A stretch of 7,549 nt of DNA from Anaerolineaceae bacterium (GTDB lineage Bacteria; Planctomycetota; Phycisphaerae; FEN-1346; JAACEH01): contig JAACEH010000071.1 of NCBI GenBank assembly GCA_011682595.1, positions 1 through 7,549 of the forward strand. Reading direction: 5' to 3'. This document shows, piece after piece, positions 1 to 6,801 of this stretch. Below the pieces are notes generated by a model. The model was given only the letters and a program-made list of their open reading frames with translations, had not been told where the DNA came from and made no database searches. Within the stretch, counting starts at the first letter, position 1; the number at the start of each line of letters is the position of its first letter. The position numbers and the translations under genes were made by a program.

Positions 1-593
1 CCCAGCCGGTCGAGCGTTTCGGGGATGTTGCCGCCGCGCATTCGCGTGGTCTTCAGGGCGGCAAAAAGCAGTTGGAAGTTGTGGCTCTTGATCCTGCGGC
101 CACTGTTGGCCAGGGCCACGTCGAGGCTGGCCCCGTGCTCGACTTCTCTGAGGATCAGTCCGAACTCCTGGGCCAGCGGGTCGCGGCTGTGCTGCTCGAT
201 CAGTTTCAGGGACTGCGGCAGGTTGAGTCCCGCCCGCACGCCGTTGGCCAGGGTGATCAGGCCGTCCATCAGTTGTGTTTCGAGTTTGGCTCGCCGACGG
301 TTGACCATCACCCGCAGGGTGACCCAGGGAATCAGCACACCTCCGGCCAGGCCGATCGGAATGCCGAACACCCAGCCCAGCGAAATGCCCAGGGCCAGGA
401 CCAGGAAGGCCGTCAGTCCGCCGACCATGCAGGTGGCCGCCCGCGGCGTGGTGCCGAAGATGAACAACTCGGACAGCACTTCCTGCATGTGCCGCTCGAA
501 GCGTTCTATGTGCTTCGAGGCATAGGCGCAGACGGGCGGAACCCAGAGAAAAACGGCTCCGCCGAAGGCCATGGCACTTAGCAGTAAGAACAT
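1..593 (-). CDS. tadB: TadB-like pilus platform protein (type II secretion F family), 3' end truncated by the window
   Basis: Inner-membrane platform protein of a Tad/Flp pilus machine, expected to work with TadC and the CpaF ATPase. Only the first 197 codons are present; the frame is open to the window edge. Hydrophobic segments lie at about residues 1-20, 56-75 and 77-96. A cytoplasmic F-type domain follows, with features typical of TadB: an Arg-rich start (RRRAKLETQL, about 99-108), a segment LANGVRAGLNLPQSL (115-129), a conserved-looking REVEHGASLDVAL (149-161), and MRGGNIPETL (185-194), matching the family's GGN..E.L pattern. The ATG at 593 is chosen because GAGGAG lies 6 bases upstream and the protein begins directly with a membrane segment. 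It starts 28 bases after the cpaF stop, so the two are very likely cotranscribed. The remaining domain and last membrane helices lie outside the window. Homology is recognised from motifs by eye, with no search run. Confidence 0.9.
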   Translation of the reverse strand, partial: MFLLLSAMAFGGAVFLWVPPVCAYASKHIERFERHMQEVLSELFIFGTTPRAATCMVGGLTAFLVLALGISLGWVFGIPIGLAGGVLIPWVTLRVMVNRRRAKLETQLMDGLITLANGVRAGLNLPQSLKLIEQHSRDPLAQEFGLILREVEHGASLDVALANSGRRIKSHNFQLLFAALKTTRMRGGNIPETLDRL

Positions 594-599
594 CCTCGT

Positions 600-605
600 C
601 TCCTC
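600..605 (-). promoter_or_regulatory. Ribosome binding site of tadB
   Basis: GAGGAG on the minus strand, 6 bases before the ATG at 593. A further GGAGG run at 609-613 lies about 15 bases out. It supports the chosen tadB start. Confidence 0.6.
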
Positions 606-621
606 GTTCCTCCGGCGTCGA

Positions 622-2505
622 TCAGGCAAAGCTGTCGGCGGTCATCAGTCCTTTGGCGATCAGGTCGCGGGCAAAGGTGGGGATATACCCCGTGTGAACC
701 AGCTGGCCGTGGCGGCTTTCTCGCCCGGTCTTGTTCAAGGTGAAGATGTCTTCGATGATGATGTTCCCGACGTCGCGGTCGATGGCCACGACTTCGCTGA
801 TGTGGGTCACCTTGCGGGCCCCATCGGCAAAACGCGTCAGGTGGACGACCATATCCATGGCCGTGATGATCTGATCGCGAATGGCCCGCACGGGCATTTC
901 GACAGCCTGCAGCACCAGGGTTTCCAGTCGCTTCATGGCGTCCTCGGGGCCATTGGCGTGAATTGTCGTCAGCGACCCGTCGTGGCCGGTGTTCATGGCC
1001 TGGAGCATGTCCAGGGCCTCCGGGCCGCGGCATTCGCCGACGATGACACGGTCGGGCCGCATGCGGAGCGAGTTCTGCACCAGGTGGCGAATCGTGTAGG
1101 CCCCCCTGCCCTCGACGTTGGCCGGCCGGGTCTCCATCCGCACAACGTGTTCCTGCGACAGCTGCAATTCGGCCGAGTCCTCAATGGTGACGATCCGCTC
1201 CTCGGGGCTGATGAAGTTCGACAATACGTTCAGCAGCGTAGTCTTGCCGCTGGCCGTTCCGCCGGAGACGAGGATGTTCTTCCGCCCGCTGACACAGGCC
1301 TGGAGAAACCGTCCGGTCCAGGGCGTCAGGCTGCCGAACTCGACGAGGTCGTCGATGGTGAACGGCGTTTCGGCGAAGCGGCGGATCGTAAGCAGCGGCC
1401 CGCTCAGGCTCAGCGGCGGTATTGTGGCGTTGACTCTCGACCCGTCGGGCAAGCGGGCGTCGACGATCGGCGTGGACTGGTCGATTCGCCGTCCGATGGG
1501 GGTGACGATCCGCTCGATGACGGTCATGACAACCTCGTCGCTGAGGAACTTGCGGCCAGTGTTGCGGATGACGCCGCCCTCGTCGACATAGATTCGGTCG
1601 CGGCCGACGACCATGATTTCGGTCAGGTTGGCCACGGCCAGCAAGTCCTGCAGCGGCCCAAGGCCCAGCACCGTGTCCAGGATTTCCTTGGTGATGTAGG
1701 CCCGGACAATGTGCTCCCACAGTCCGGCCGTGATCTGGTCGGCCACGCGGTCGAACTGGTCGAGGAACTTCTCTTCGACCAGCCGCAGGTTGACCTTGAC
1801 CTTTGCGGGGTCGGGGTCGATGCCGATGGCATTCTTGAGGATGCGCACAATGCGGCCCACCGCCTCGTCGCTGCGGTGATCGGCAATCTGGTCGGCGTCG
1901 CTGAAGACGCTGGTGCTCCGCGGTTTCTGGTCCCCGCGGAAACTGATCTCGTCGGTGATCTGCCGCTTGATATAGTCCTCGACGATTGCCCAGCCGGTCA
2001 TGTCGTCGATGTCATCCATCTGTTCGTTAAGGATGTTCAGCAGGTGGTCGCGAATGTGGGCGACGTATCGCGGATCGTCCTTGGCCGAGGCGTCGATGGT
2101 CCGCAGGTTGAGCCGGTGCAGCAGTTCCTGGTGGATCCTGCACTCCAGCTCCAGCACCTCGGCCAGCGGATCGCGGCGGCGAGTGACCTTCGGGGCCTTC
2201 TTGTCCTCGGCCTCCTGGAGCAGGTAGATCGAGAACTCGCCGATCTTGAACTCCTCGCCCGGCTGCAGCGGCGCACGCGTGCCCAGGCCGACGTTCTCGC
2301 CGCGGACAATCGTGCCGTTCAGCCCCAGGTTCTCGACGAAGTAATCGCTCTTTTCGGCAAGCACCCTGGCGTGATGGCGCGAAACGAAGGGGCTCGGCAG
2401 GGCCAGCGTGTTGTCGTCGTCGCGGCCGATGGTCACCTCATCGAGGCCATCAATGGTGACGCTCTGCCGGGCGTCGGTAAACTGGCTGTAGGCTATCAGT
2501 TCCAT
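622..2505 (-). CDS. cpaF: FHA domain-CpaF/TadA fusion, Tad pilus assembly/secretion ATPase
   Basis: Cytoplasmic hexameric ATPase that powers Tad/Flp pilus assembly; 627 residues, longer than the usual roughly 400-500 for CpaF. Residues about 1-97 form an FHA domain: GRDDDN at 27-32, SRHHA at 42-46 and NLGLNGT at 59-65 carry the Gly-Arg, Ser/His and Asn positions used for phosphothreonine binding. Residues about 100-275 are helical and charged. The CpaF core starts at LGLGPL (280-285) and includes TEIMVVG (295-301), IGRRID (337-342) and [12 protein letters not shown] (349-360). Walker A is GGTASGKTT (415-423, Lys421), the Asp box is VTIEDSAEL (439-447), Walker B is RVIVGECRG (486-494, Glu491), and the His box is SLTTIHAN (511-518). 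All catalytic motifs look intact. The ATG at 2505 begins the first FHA strand; a weak GAGAGAG lies 7 bases upstream. It sits 44 bases after cpaB and 28 before tadB. It ends in TGA, unlike the TAG stops of the other five visible gene ends. Confidence 0.96.
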   Translation of the reverse strand: MELIAYSQFTDARQSVTIDGLDEVTIGRDDDNTLALPSPFVSRHHARVLAEKSDYFVENLGLNGTIVRGENVGLGTRAPLQPGEEFKIGEFSIYLLQEAEDKKAPKVTRRRDPLAEVLELECRIHQELLHRLNLRTIDASAKDDPRYVAHIRDHLLNILNEQMDDIDDMTGWAIVEDYIKRQITDEISFRGDQKPRSTSVFSDADQIADHRSDEAVGRIVRILKNAIGIDPDPAKVKVNLRLVEEKFLDQFDRVADQITAGLWEHIVRAYITKEILDTVLGLGPLQDLLAVANLTEIMVVGRDRIYVDEGGVIRNTGRKFLSDEVVMTVIERIVTPIGRRIDQSTPIVDARLPDGSRVNATIPPLSLSGPLLTIRRFAETPFTIDDLVEFGSLTPWTGRFLQACVSGRKNILVSGGTASGKTTLLNVLSNFISPEERIVTIEDSAELQLSQEHVVRMETRPANVEGRGAYTIRHLVQNSLRMRPDRVIVGECRGPEALDMLQAMNTGHDGSLTTIHANGPEDAMKRLETLVLQAVEMPVRAIRDQIITAMDMVVHLTRFADGARKVTHISEVVAIDRDVGNIIIEDIFTLNKTGRESRHGQLVHTGYIPTFARDLIAKGLMTADSFA

Positions 2506-2549
2506 ATCTGTACTCTCTCAGTGATCCGGCAGCGGCTTGTTCGGCCGCC

Positions 2550-3317
2550 CTACTTTCCCAGCGCTTCCCTGAGTTGGCTGAGGGCTTCCTTCGGTATCTC
2601 CTTGTTGGGCTCGCTTCGCCGCGTGCCGGGGGGCATGCCCTCGATGCGGAAGAAGCCCTCCATTCGTTTGTCGTTATCGAGCTGCGAAAGCCATCGCGAG
2701 GTATCACTGCCGACGTAGATCGTAATTCTGCTGACATTCCTTCTTGTTCTCTCGTCAGGTTCTCTCATCCCGTTGATCGACTCGACCTGCACGGCGTGCA
2801 GAAGCCTGAGTGGCACGACCACAGAGTCCTCTTTTCCCCGCGGACCCAGTTTGAATAGGCCGCGCAGCGACACAATGGACCCCACATCCAGATTCTGCCC
2901 AAGCCCGTGCCTGGGGTCAACCCGGACCCCGACCTCGACTGATCCCGCCGGCGCCGCCGGCCTGACGCCGCGACCGACACGGTCGTCGAACCAGGTCGCC
3001 ACCAGCGGCTCGCCGGCGCTCAGTTTCACCGCCGGCCTGGCCCCGAGAAACTTACTGATTCCGCTGTCATATATGACCTTGTACGCCTTCTTGACGTAGC
3101 TCTTGCGAACGGAAACCGGCTCGTAATGGCTTCTCTGCAACTCCTTATCCGTCGGCAGGTCCTGCTTCATGACATAGACGGTGACCTCTTCGCCGACCTT
3201 CTCGGTGACCTTTCTGTTGATGTGAACAATGGCCAGCATCACGCCAATGGCCCCGCAAACAAGGCCGGCCAGCATCAACTTTGTGTTGGTGAAAGGGTTC
3301 TGTGTCTGGGCCGCCAT
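2550..3317 (-). CDS. cpaB: CpaB/RcpC-like Flp pilus assembly protein
   Basis: Periplasmic assembly protein of Tad pili, anchored in the inner membrane and thought to connect with the outer-membrane secretin. It has 255 residues, close to the usual size. One membrane helix lies at about 13-33. A SAF-like domain follows at about 45-110 (VTVYVMKQDLPTDKEL, 45-60, then a Gly-Ala-Arg and the LSAGEPL typical of the family at 99-105). The RcpC domain covers about 115-230: VRVDPRHGLGQNLDVGSIVSL (131-151) closely fits the family's Val-Asp...G..L.vGd.VD signature, RLLHAVQVESI (171-181) fits the LL..v.V..I strand, and ITIYVGSDTSRWL (198-210) fits the late strand-helix element. The ATG at 3317 has a strong AAGGAG 5 bases upstream. 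The gene lies 49 bases after the unknown membrane protein and 44 before cpaF. The secretin gene that often follows cpaB is absent. The C-terminal tail, about 231-255, is charged and unassigned. Confidence 0.88.
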   Translation of the reverse strand: MAAQTQNPFTNTKLMLAGLVCGAIGVMLAIVHINRKVTEKVGEEVTVYVMKQDLPTDKELQRSHYEPVSVRKSYVKKAYKVIYDSGISKFLGARPAVKLSAGEPLVATWFDDRVGRGVRPAAPAGSVEVGVRVDPRHGLGQNLDVGSIVSLRGLFKLGPRGKEDSVVVPLRLLHAVQVESINGMREPDERTRRNVSRITIYVGSDTSRWLSQLDNDKRMEGFFRIEGMPPGTRRSEPNKEIPKEALSQLREALGK

Positions 3318-3322
3318 AGGTT

Positions 3323-3328
3323 CTCCTT
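3323..3328 (-). promoter_or_regulatory. Strong ribosome binding site of cpaB
   Basis: AAGGAG on the minus strand, 5 bases before the ATG at 3317, is the best Shine-Dalgarno match in the window. It lies in a locally AT-rich gap (3318-3366), which would leave it accessible, and it fixes the cpaB start. I see no hairpin with a T-run in this gap. Confidence 0.75.
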
Positions 3329-3366
3329 AACATTAACATTCCGGTACGGTTGTTGCTCGCACTATT

Positions 3367-4116
3367 CTACCGCTCTTGTCCCGCGGCGTCATAAATAGCC
3401 ACCACGCACTGCTCTCCTGAAGCCAACTCGCGAATCGTCACCAGGCGGATCCGCCGGCCCTTTTCCATCAGCAGCGCTCGAACGTCGCGCCCCCCCATGG
3501 CCGGACGGCTGACGGCCTTCCAGCCCCGGCGAGCCGCCTCGGCCCGAAAGTGGTCTTCCACCGCTTCGCGATGCCCCGGGGCACGGGCCAGGATTATGGT
3601 GTCCCGCGGACCCGCCGCCTGGGCCCCAACAACGGTCAGGATTCTCGAACCTTCCGGCAGCACCAAGTCGTCGGGAACCTGGTTTCCCGTGCGGGACGAA
3701 TCAATCGGCGCCAACTGCTGGGCCAGGCGGATACGTTCCTGCAGGTCTTCGTCGGAGCCGTCTCCAGGTTTCCCGCGGGCCAGGTAGCCCATGACCTTGA
3801 TCATCTCTTTGAAGAAAGCGTCGCTCCGCGGTTTGACCGCCGCCGGTCCGCTGTCCGATGGACTCTCGGCAGGCTTCACCCCGAGGCTTGCCTGGCGATC
3901 CTGCTGCGGCTCGGACTTGCCGGACAATCGCTCAGAGGTCAGCAGGGCCGTCGCCGCGAGGATACCCCCAACGACAGCGATGCTCAGAATCGCGGCCAGG
4001 ACCACGGCCACAGGCGACCGTTTCGGGCTCGGGGGGCTGGGGGCGGATTCCTGCGGGCCGTCCCCTGCCCTGCCGGGCGATGTGCTTGCAACGTTTTTTG
4101 TCCCCAGATCGGTCAA
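3367..4116 (-). CDS. Unrecognised single-pass membrane protein in the tad operon
   Basis: I do not recognise a family. The protein has 249 residues. An N-terminal stretch of about 34 residues is rich in Ser, Pro and Gly and probably cytoplasmic. A strong hydrophobic helix at about 35-59 is followed by a polar linker (about 60-97) and a helix-forming region (about 98-136). A compact alpha/beta-looking C-terminal domain covers about 150-245: LPEGSRILTVVG (153-164), DTIILARA (172-179), a helix ending in RRGWKAV (196-202), then strands RRIRLVTI (221-228) and QCVVAIYDA (236-244). The single cysteine is Cys237. The layout fits a bitopic protein with an extracytoplasmic domain. The start is TTG at 4116: GAAGGA lies 7 bases upstream, no in-frame ATG or GTG precedes it in the gap, and the next in-frame Met is residue 105, past the membrane helix. 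It lies between tadE and cpaB in a tight series, so a role in the pilus machine is likely by context only. Confidence 0.8.
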   Translation of the reverse strand: MTDLGTKNVASTSPGRAGDGPQESAPSPPSPKRSPVAVVLAAILSIAVVGGILAATALLTSERLSGKSEPQQDRQASLGVKPAESPSDSGPAAVKPRSDAFFKEMIKVMGYLARGKPGDGSDEDLQERIRLAQQLAPIDSSRTGNQVPDDLVLPEGSRILTVVGAQAAGPRDTIILARAPGHREAVEDHFRAEAARRGWKAVSRPAMGGRDVRALLMEKGRRIRLVTIRELASGEQCVVAIYDAAGQER

Positions 4117-4123
4117 GACAGCA

Positions 4124-4129
4124 TCCTTC
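4124..4129 (-). promoter_or_regulatory. Ribosome binding site supporting a TTG start
   Basis: GAAGGA on the minus strand, 7 bases before the TTG at 4116. It decides the start of the unknown membrane protein, since the ATG between them (4122-4124) is in another frame and meets a stop after three codons. Confidence 0.55.
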
Positions 4130-4158
4130 GCCCCTGTGGGCCGTATGGCCGGTCGGCG

Positions 4159-4869
4159 CTACTCCGTTGGAATCACCGCCTGCTCGTTGTTCCAGTTCGG
4201 CAGCCAGCTTTCTTCGAACCAGTTGTGGAACACCTCTTCCCTCATGCGCATAAACTCCGGCGGCACGTCCTGCAGCTGCTCGTGAAAGATCTCGTTGATC
4301 TCTTTCATGGGCCCGTGCTGGGCGAGTATCCACAGCCTCAGGTGGGCGATCGGCCAGGCCGAGGAATCCATCACCTGCCTGGCTTTCACCTCGCCCTCGA
4401 GGTAGTTGGCCAGCTCCGCCGACCGAAACATCCGGCTCCTTCGGACTTCGTGCCGGCCCGGCAGGTTGTTCCAGATGCGACGAAAATACTCGTCCGCCTG
4501 AGAGTTGTTGGTGACGTCTCTGGCATAGACGCCGGCGTTTTCGTAGAGGTAGTCCAGAGCCTCGCCCGTGCCGCGCGGCCGGTTGCTGCTGTCGGCTCCG
4601 CCGCCGATCTCGCCAATCGCGTCGGCATCCCACTCGGACCAGCCATGCGAACTGTCGTCCCAGTTGTGCCACCAGTTATTGATGTTCCGCCAGAGATCGA
4701 AGCGGGCGTCGACCAGGACCAGTTGCTTGGTTCGCATCCCCAGGGCCAGGTAGGTGCCCAGGACGACGATGAAGATCATTATCGGGATCATCAGGAGAAA
4801 TTCGACCATGGCCCCGCCCCGCTCGCGGCGGCGCGGCGAAAACAGACCCATAATGTTTCGTGCTTTCAT
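4159..4869 (-). CDS. tadE: TadE-like pseudopilin with a tryptophan-rich segment
   Basis: Minor pilin-like component of a Tad pilus system. It has 236 residues. The N-terminus shows the TadE pattern: a basic stretch (RRRER, 13-17), then GGAMVEF (18-24) and a long hydrophobic helix (about 24-44). A type IV prepilin-like cleavage after Gly18 would leave Glu23 at mature position 5, as processed TadE/TadF proteins have. The rest is a polar extracytoplasmic domain of about 190 residues with 12 Trp and no Cys; six Trp lie between 60 and 80. The ATG at 4869 is preferred because it comes just before the basic N-terminus, lies 25 bases after the tadG stop, and has a purine-rich GAGG/GAGGG run at 4879-4888. 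The frame is open further upstream, but an extension would run into the end of tadG and add unrelated sequence. Met7 (4851) is an alternative. The domain after the helix is not one I recognise, so the TadE call rests on the N-terminal signature and the neighbours. Confidence 0.8.
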   Translation of the reverse strand: MKARNIMGLFSPRRRERGGAMVEFLLMIPIMIFIVVLGTYLALGMRTKQLVLVDARFDLWRNINNWWHNWDDSSHGWSEWDADAIGEIGGGADSSNRPRGTGEALDYLYENAGVYARDVTNNSQADEYFRRIWNNLPGRHEVRRSRMFRSAELANYLEGEVKARQVMDSSAWPIAHLRLWILAQHGPMKEINEIFHEQLQDVPPEFMRMREEVFHNWFEESWLPNWNNEQAVIPTE

Positions 4870-4894
4870 CTTAAGCAGCCCTCGCCTCGGCTCT

Positions 4895-6766
4895 CTAGTG
4901 GCTGACCTTATCGACCCAGTCGGCAGAGTACTGCTGGAGCATGCGGCGGACCGGCTCCAACATCTCATCGTCGATTTCACTGTTGGCCAGGTCGGCAATC
5001 GACGGCGGGCCGGCCTCGATCATCTTCAGCGACTCGTTCCAATGGTCCATCTTCACCAGGTAGGTACGCCAGTTCTGGGAGAACAGGTCCCAACTGGTCA
5101 GGTTGTAGACCTCCGACTGGGCGTAGCAGACCAACTTGCCCTCGGTCGGCACGGGGTTCGTGAAAACCCTCGGCCAGACCTCGCTGCGGCCGGGCATGTA
5201 GGCGAAGCCCATGAAACTGAAATTATAGAACACGTGCGGTTCAGTTTCCCCGCTCGAGACGTCCTCCCAGTCGGCGCCGCTGGTGGAGGTTCGCTCGGAG
5301 GCCGGAATGGCGTCGCCGGCCAGCAAGATGGGCGCCGTGTGCGGCGGCTGGCCCGCCGGAGGCAGGTACCGCCGGTGAAGCTCGGTCTCCAACTGCGTCT
5401 CGGCTCCGTCGAATCGCCACAGCGAGTTGCGGTAATACGTCTTATACTCATCCTGGCCGTAGGGCCAGGAGTTGCCGTCATCGTCTATCGGAGGATGCGA
5501 GGCGTAGATGCCCAGGGCCGGGTAATGGTATGTCCGGGCCTCGCGGCTGCGATACCACAGGTCGTGCCGCGGGTCGGCCCCCTGGCCCTGGGTGGTTGCC
5601 CGCGTGTAGCCGGCCGGGGCCTGGCGGAAGCCCTTGAAATCCCGCAGCCGCTCGCGCGGGTACTGCGGGTCCCGCAGGTTGGTGGTGGTCAGGAATGAAG
5701 AGGTGCCGTACTCGTTGCGGCTCCTGAACGACTGGATCGACCAGTAGGTCTTGACCACGGCCGACCGGCCATTGGCGGCCACGAAATCAAGCAACTCGTC
5801 GTAATCCTCGATGCGGCTGGTCAGGCAGACCCGCGGGTCGGCGTTACCGAACAGCATCTCGAATTTCCTGTCGCTGACGGTCTTCATGAGCACCGACAGG
5901 CGGCTGAGTTCGAACAGCCCCATGGGGCTCGGATCGGTAAACGGCTCGCGCATATAGAGGAACGGCCCCCTGTTGCCCCCCCGCTGGCTGCGGTAGTGCT
6001 GCAGGTTCCAATAGCCGCGCAACTGGATGCGTCGCCCGCGGCGGTCGCGACGTTTCGGGTGGCGGGCATTCCTCATGGGCTCCTTGAAATTGATGAAGCT
6101 GCGACCCGAGTTGTCGATCTCCTCGATCGGCAGTTCCGGGTAGAACGGTAGAACGAAAGCCACCTTGGCGTTGTTCTCCTTGCCGACATTGATCGCCTCG
6201 CGCTGGGCCATCTCCGGCGTGATCATGGCCACCTGCGTAGCCAACTCGTTCAGGACGAAACAACTCTGCCAGAGCACGCCGTCGTCGTAGGCGCAGTACT
6301 CTTCCATCGGGATGCGGCTGATCATGGTGTTCAGGCGGTTGAGCATCTGCTGCTCGACCAGGGCGTTGCCCACCACGGCCCAGTCCTTCAGGTTCGGGTG
6401 GTTCTGAACGTCGCTGCCGTGGGCCGAGTTGGCCAGGTCGCTCACCAGAGAATCGATAATGTCCTTGGCCACCGGAACGGTCGTCTCCAGGGAATCCAGC
6501 AACACGATGACCGACATGATCTGCGTCTGGGTGACGTTGCACATGCTGATGGTGTTAAGCCCGCGGCTGTACCAGGACGCCCCCGTATAGGCGGTGGCAT
6601 CGGCGGCGTTCTGCATGGCCGTCTTGTTATTGGTTTTGTCGCCGGAGTTCAGCACCAGGAAGACCAGGGCGGCCAGCAGAATGAAGTAGAGCACGCCGAT
6701 AAAGATGGCCTGCCCGCCCTGGTCGCGATGAAACCGCCGAACTATTTCTCTGGTCTTGCCCAACAT
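4895..6766 (-). CDS. tadG: TadG-like (Tad N-terminal domain) membrane-anchored protein
   Basis: Envelope component of a Tad/Flp locus. It has 623 residues. After a short basic cytoplasmic start, RDQGGQA (14-20) leads into one membrane helix (about 19-40), then SGDKTNNK (41-48) and MQNAADATAYTGA (51-63). This is the hallmark of the TadG N-terminal family (D.G....k..mQnAADAaAlaga). Residues about 64-225 are mostly helical with little charge clustering. A very basic patch lies at 232-246 (Arg/Lys at 232, 235, 238-240, 242, 243, 245, 246), and an aromatic- and Arg-rich section covers about 250-560. Cys occur at 76, 158, 169, 314 and 547. I see no VWA metal site (DxSxS), which many TadG proteins carry. 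The ATG at 6766 is secure: an in-frame TGA ends one codon upstream, with AAGGA about 10 bases before the start. The gene lies 35 bases after the TPR gene and 25 before tadE. Beyond residue 64 I cannot assign a function. Confidence 0.82.
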   Translation of the reverse strand: MLGKTREIVRRFHRDQGGQAIFIGVLYFILLAALVFLVLNSGDKTNNKTAMQNAADATAYTGASWYSRGLNTISMCNVTQTQIMSVIVLLDSLETTVPVAKDIIDSLVSDLANSAHGSDVQNHPNLKDWAVVGNALVEQQMLNRLNTMISRIPMEEYCAYDDGVLWQSCFVLNELATQVAMITPEMAQREAINVGKENNAKVAFVLPFYPELPIEEIDNSGRSFINFKEPMRNARHPKRRDRRGRRIQLRGYWNLQHYRSQRGGNRGPFLYMREPFTDPSPMGLFELSRLSVLMKTVSDRKFEMLFGNADPRVCLTSRIEDYDELLDFVAANGRSAVVKTYWSIQSFRSRNEYGTSSFLTTTNLRDPQYPRERLRDFKGFRQAPAGYTRATTQGQGADPRHDLWYRSREARTYHYPALGIYASHPPIDDDGNSWPYGQDEYKTYYRNSLWRFDGAETQLETELHRRYLPPAGQPPHTAPILLAGDAIPASERTSTSGADWEDVSSGETEPHVFYNFSFMGFAYMPGRSEVWPRVFTNPVPTEGKLVCYAQSEVYNLTSWDLFSQNWRTYLVKMDHWNESLKMIEAGPPSIADLANSEIDDEMLEPVRRMLQQYSADWVDKVSH

Positions 6767-6801
6767 GGCTCACCCGTCCTTTCGGGGCCTCGCAATCGGA
6801 G

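Noticed and set aside
571..2718. A 715-codon open frame on the plus strand
   Set aside because: It lies antisense to cpaF and part of cpaB, whose motifs are unmistakable on the minus strand. Its product is low-complexity, rich in Asp, Gly, Val and Arg, with no family motif. Long antisense frames are expected opposite GC-rich genes.
4025..4046. G-rich stretch on the plus strand that might form a quadruplex
   Set aside because: The G-runs do not give four clear tracts with normal loops. It is explained by Ser/Pro codons in the N-terminal tail of the unknown protein.
4113..4124. Tiny ATG-CTG-TCT-TGA frame overlapping the TTG start of the unknown gene
   Set aside because: Three codons are too few to weigh. 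The AAGGA run abuts its ATG and so cannot serve it. A leader peptide cannot be told from chance.
4136..4150. Short inverted repeat GGCC-ATAC-GGCC after tadE
   Set aside because: A 4-base stem with no T-run is too weak to call a terminator.
3550..4905. A 451-codon open frame on the plus strand
   Set aside because: It is antisense to both the unknown membrane gene and tadE, crossing their gap. It has no recognisable domain and the composition of a shadow frame.
4870..4998. N-terminal extension of tadE to an ATG at 4998
   Set aside because: The extra 43 residues would overlap the end of tadG in another frame, have a shadow-like composition, and put unrelated sequence ahead of the basic stretch and prepilin-like motif.
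5976..5982. Run of seven C (seven G on the coding strand) in tadG; a similar run lies at 3490-3496 in the unknown gene
   Set aside because: Considered as phase-variation tracts, but seven bases is short for that role in GC-rich DNA, and both reading frames are intact.
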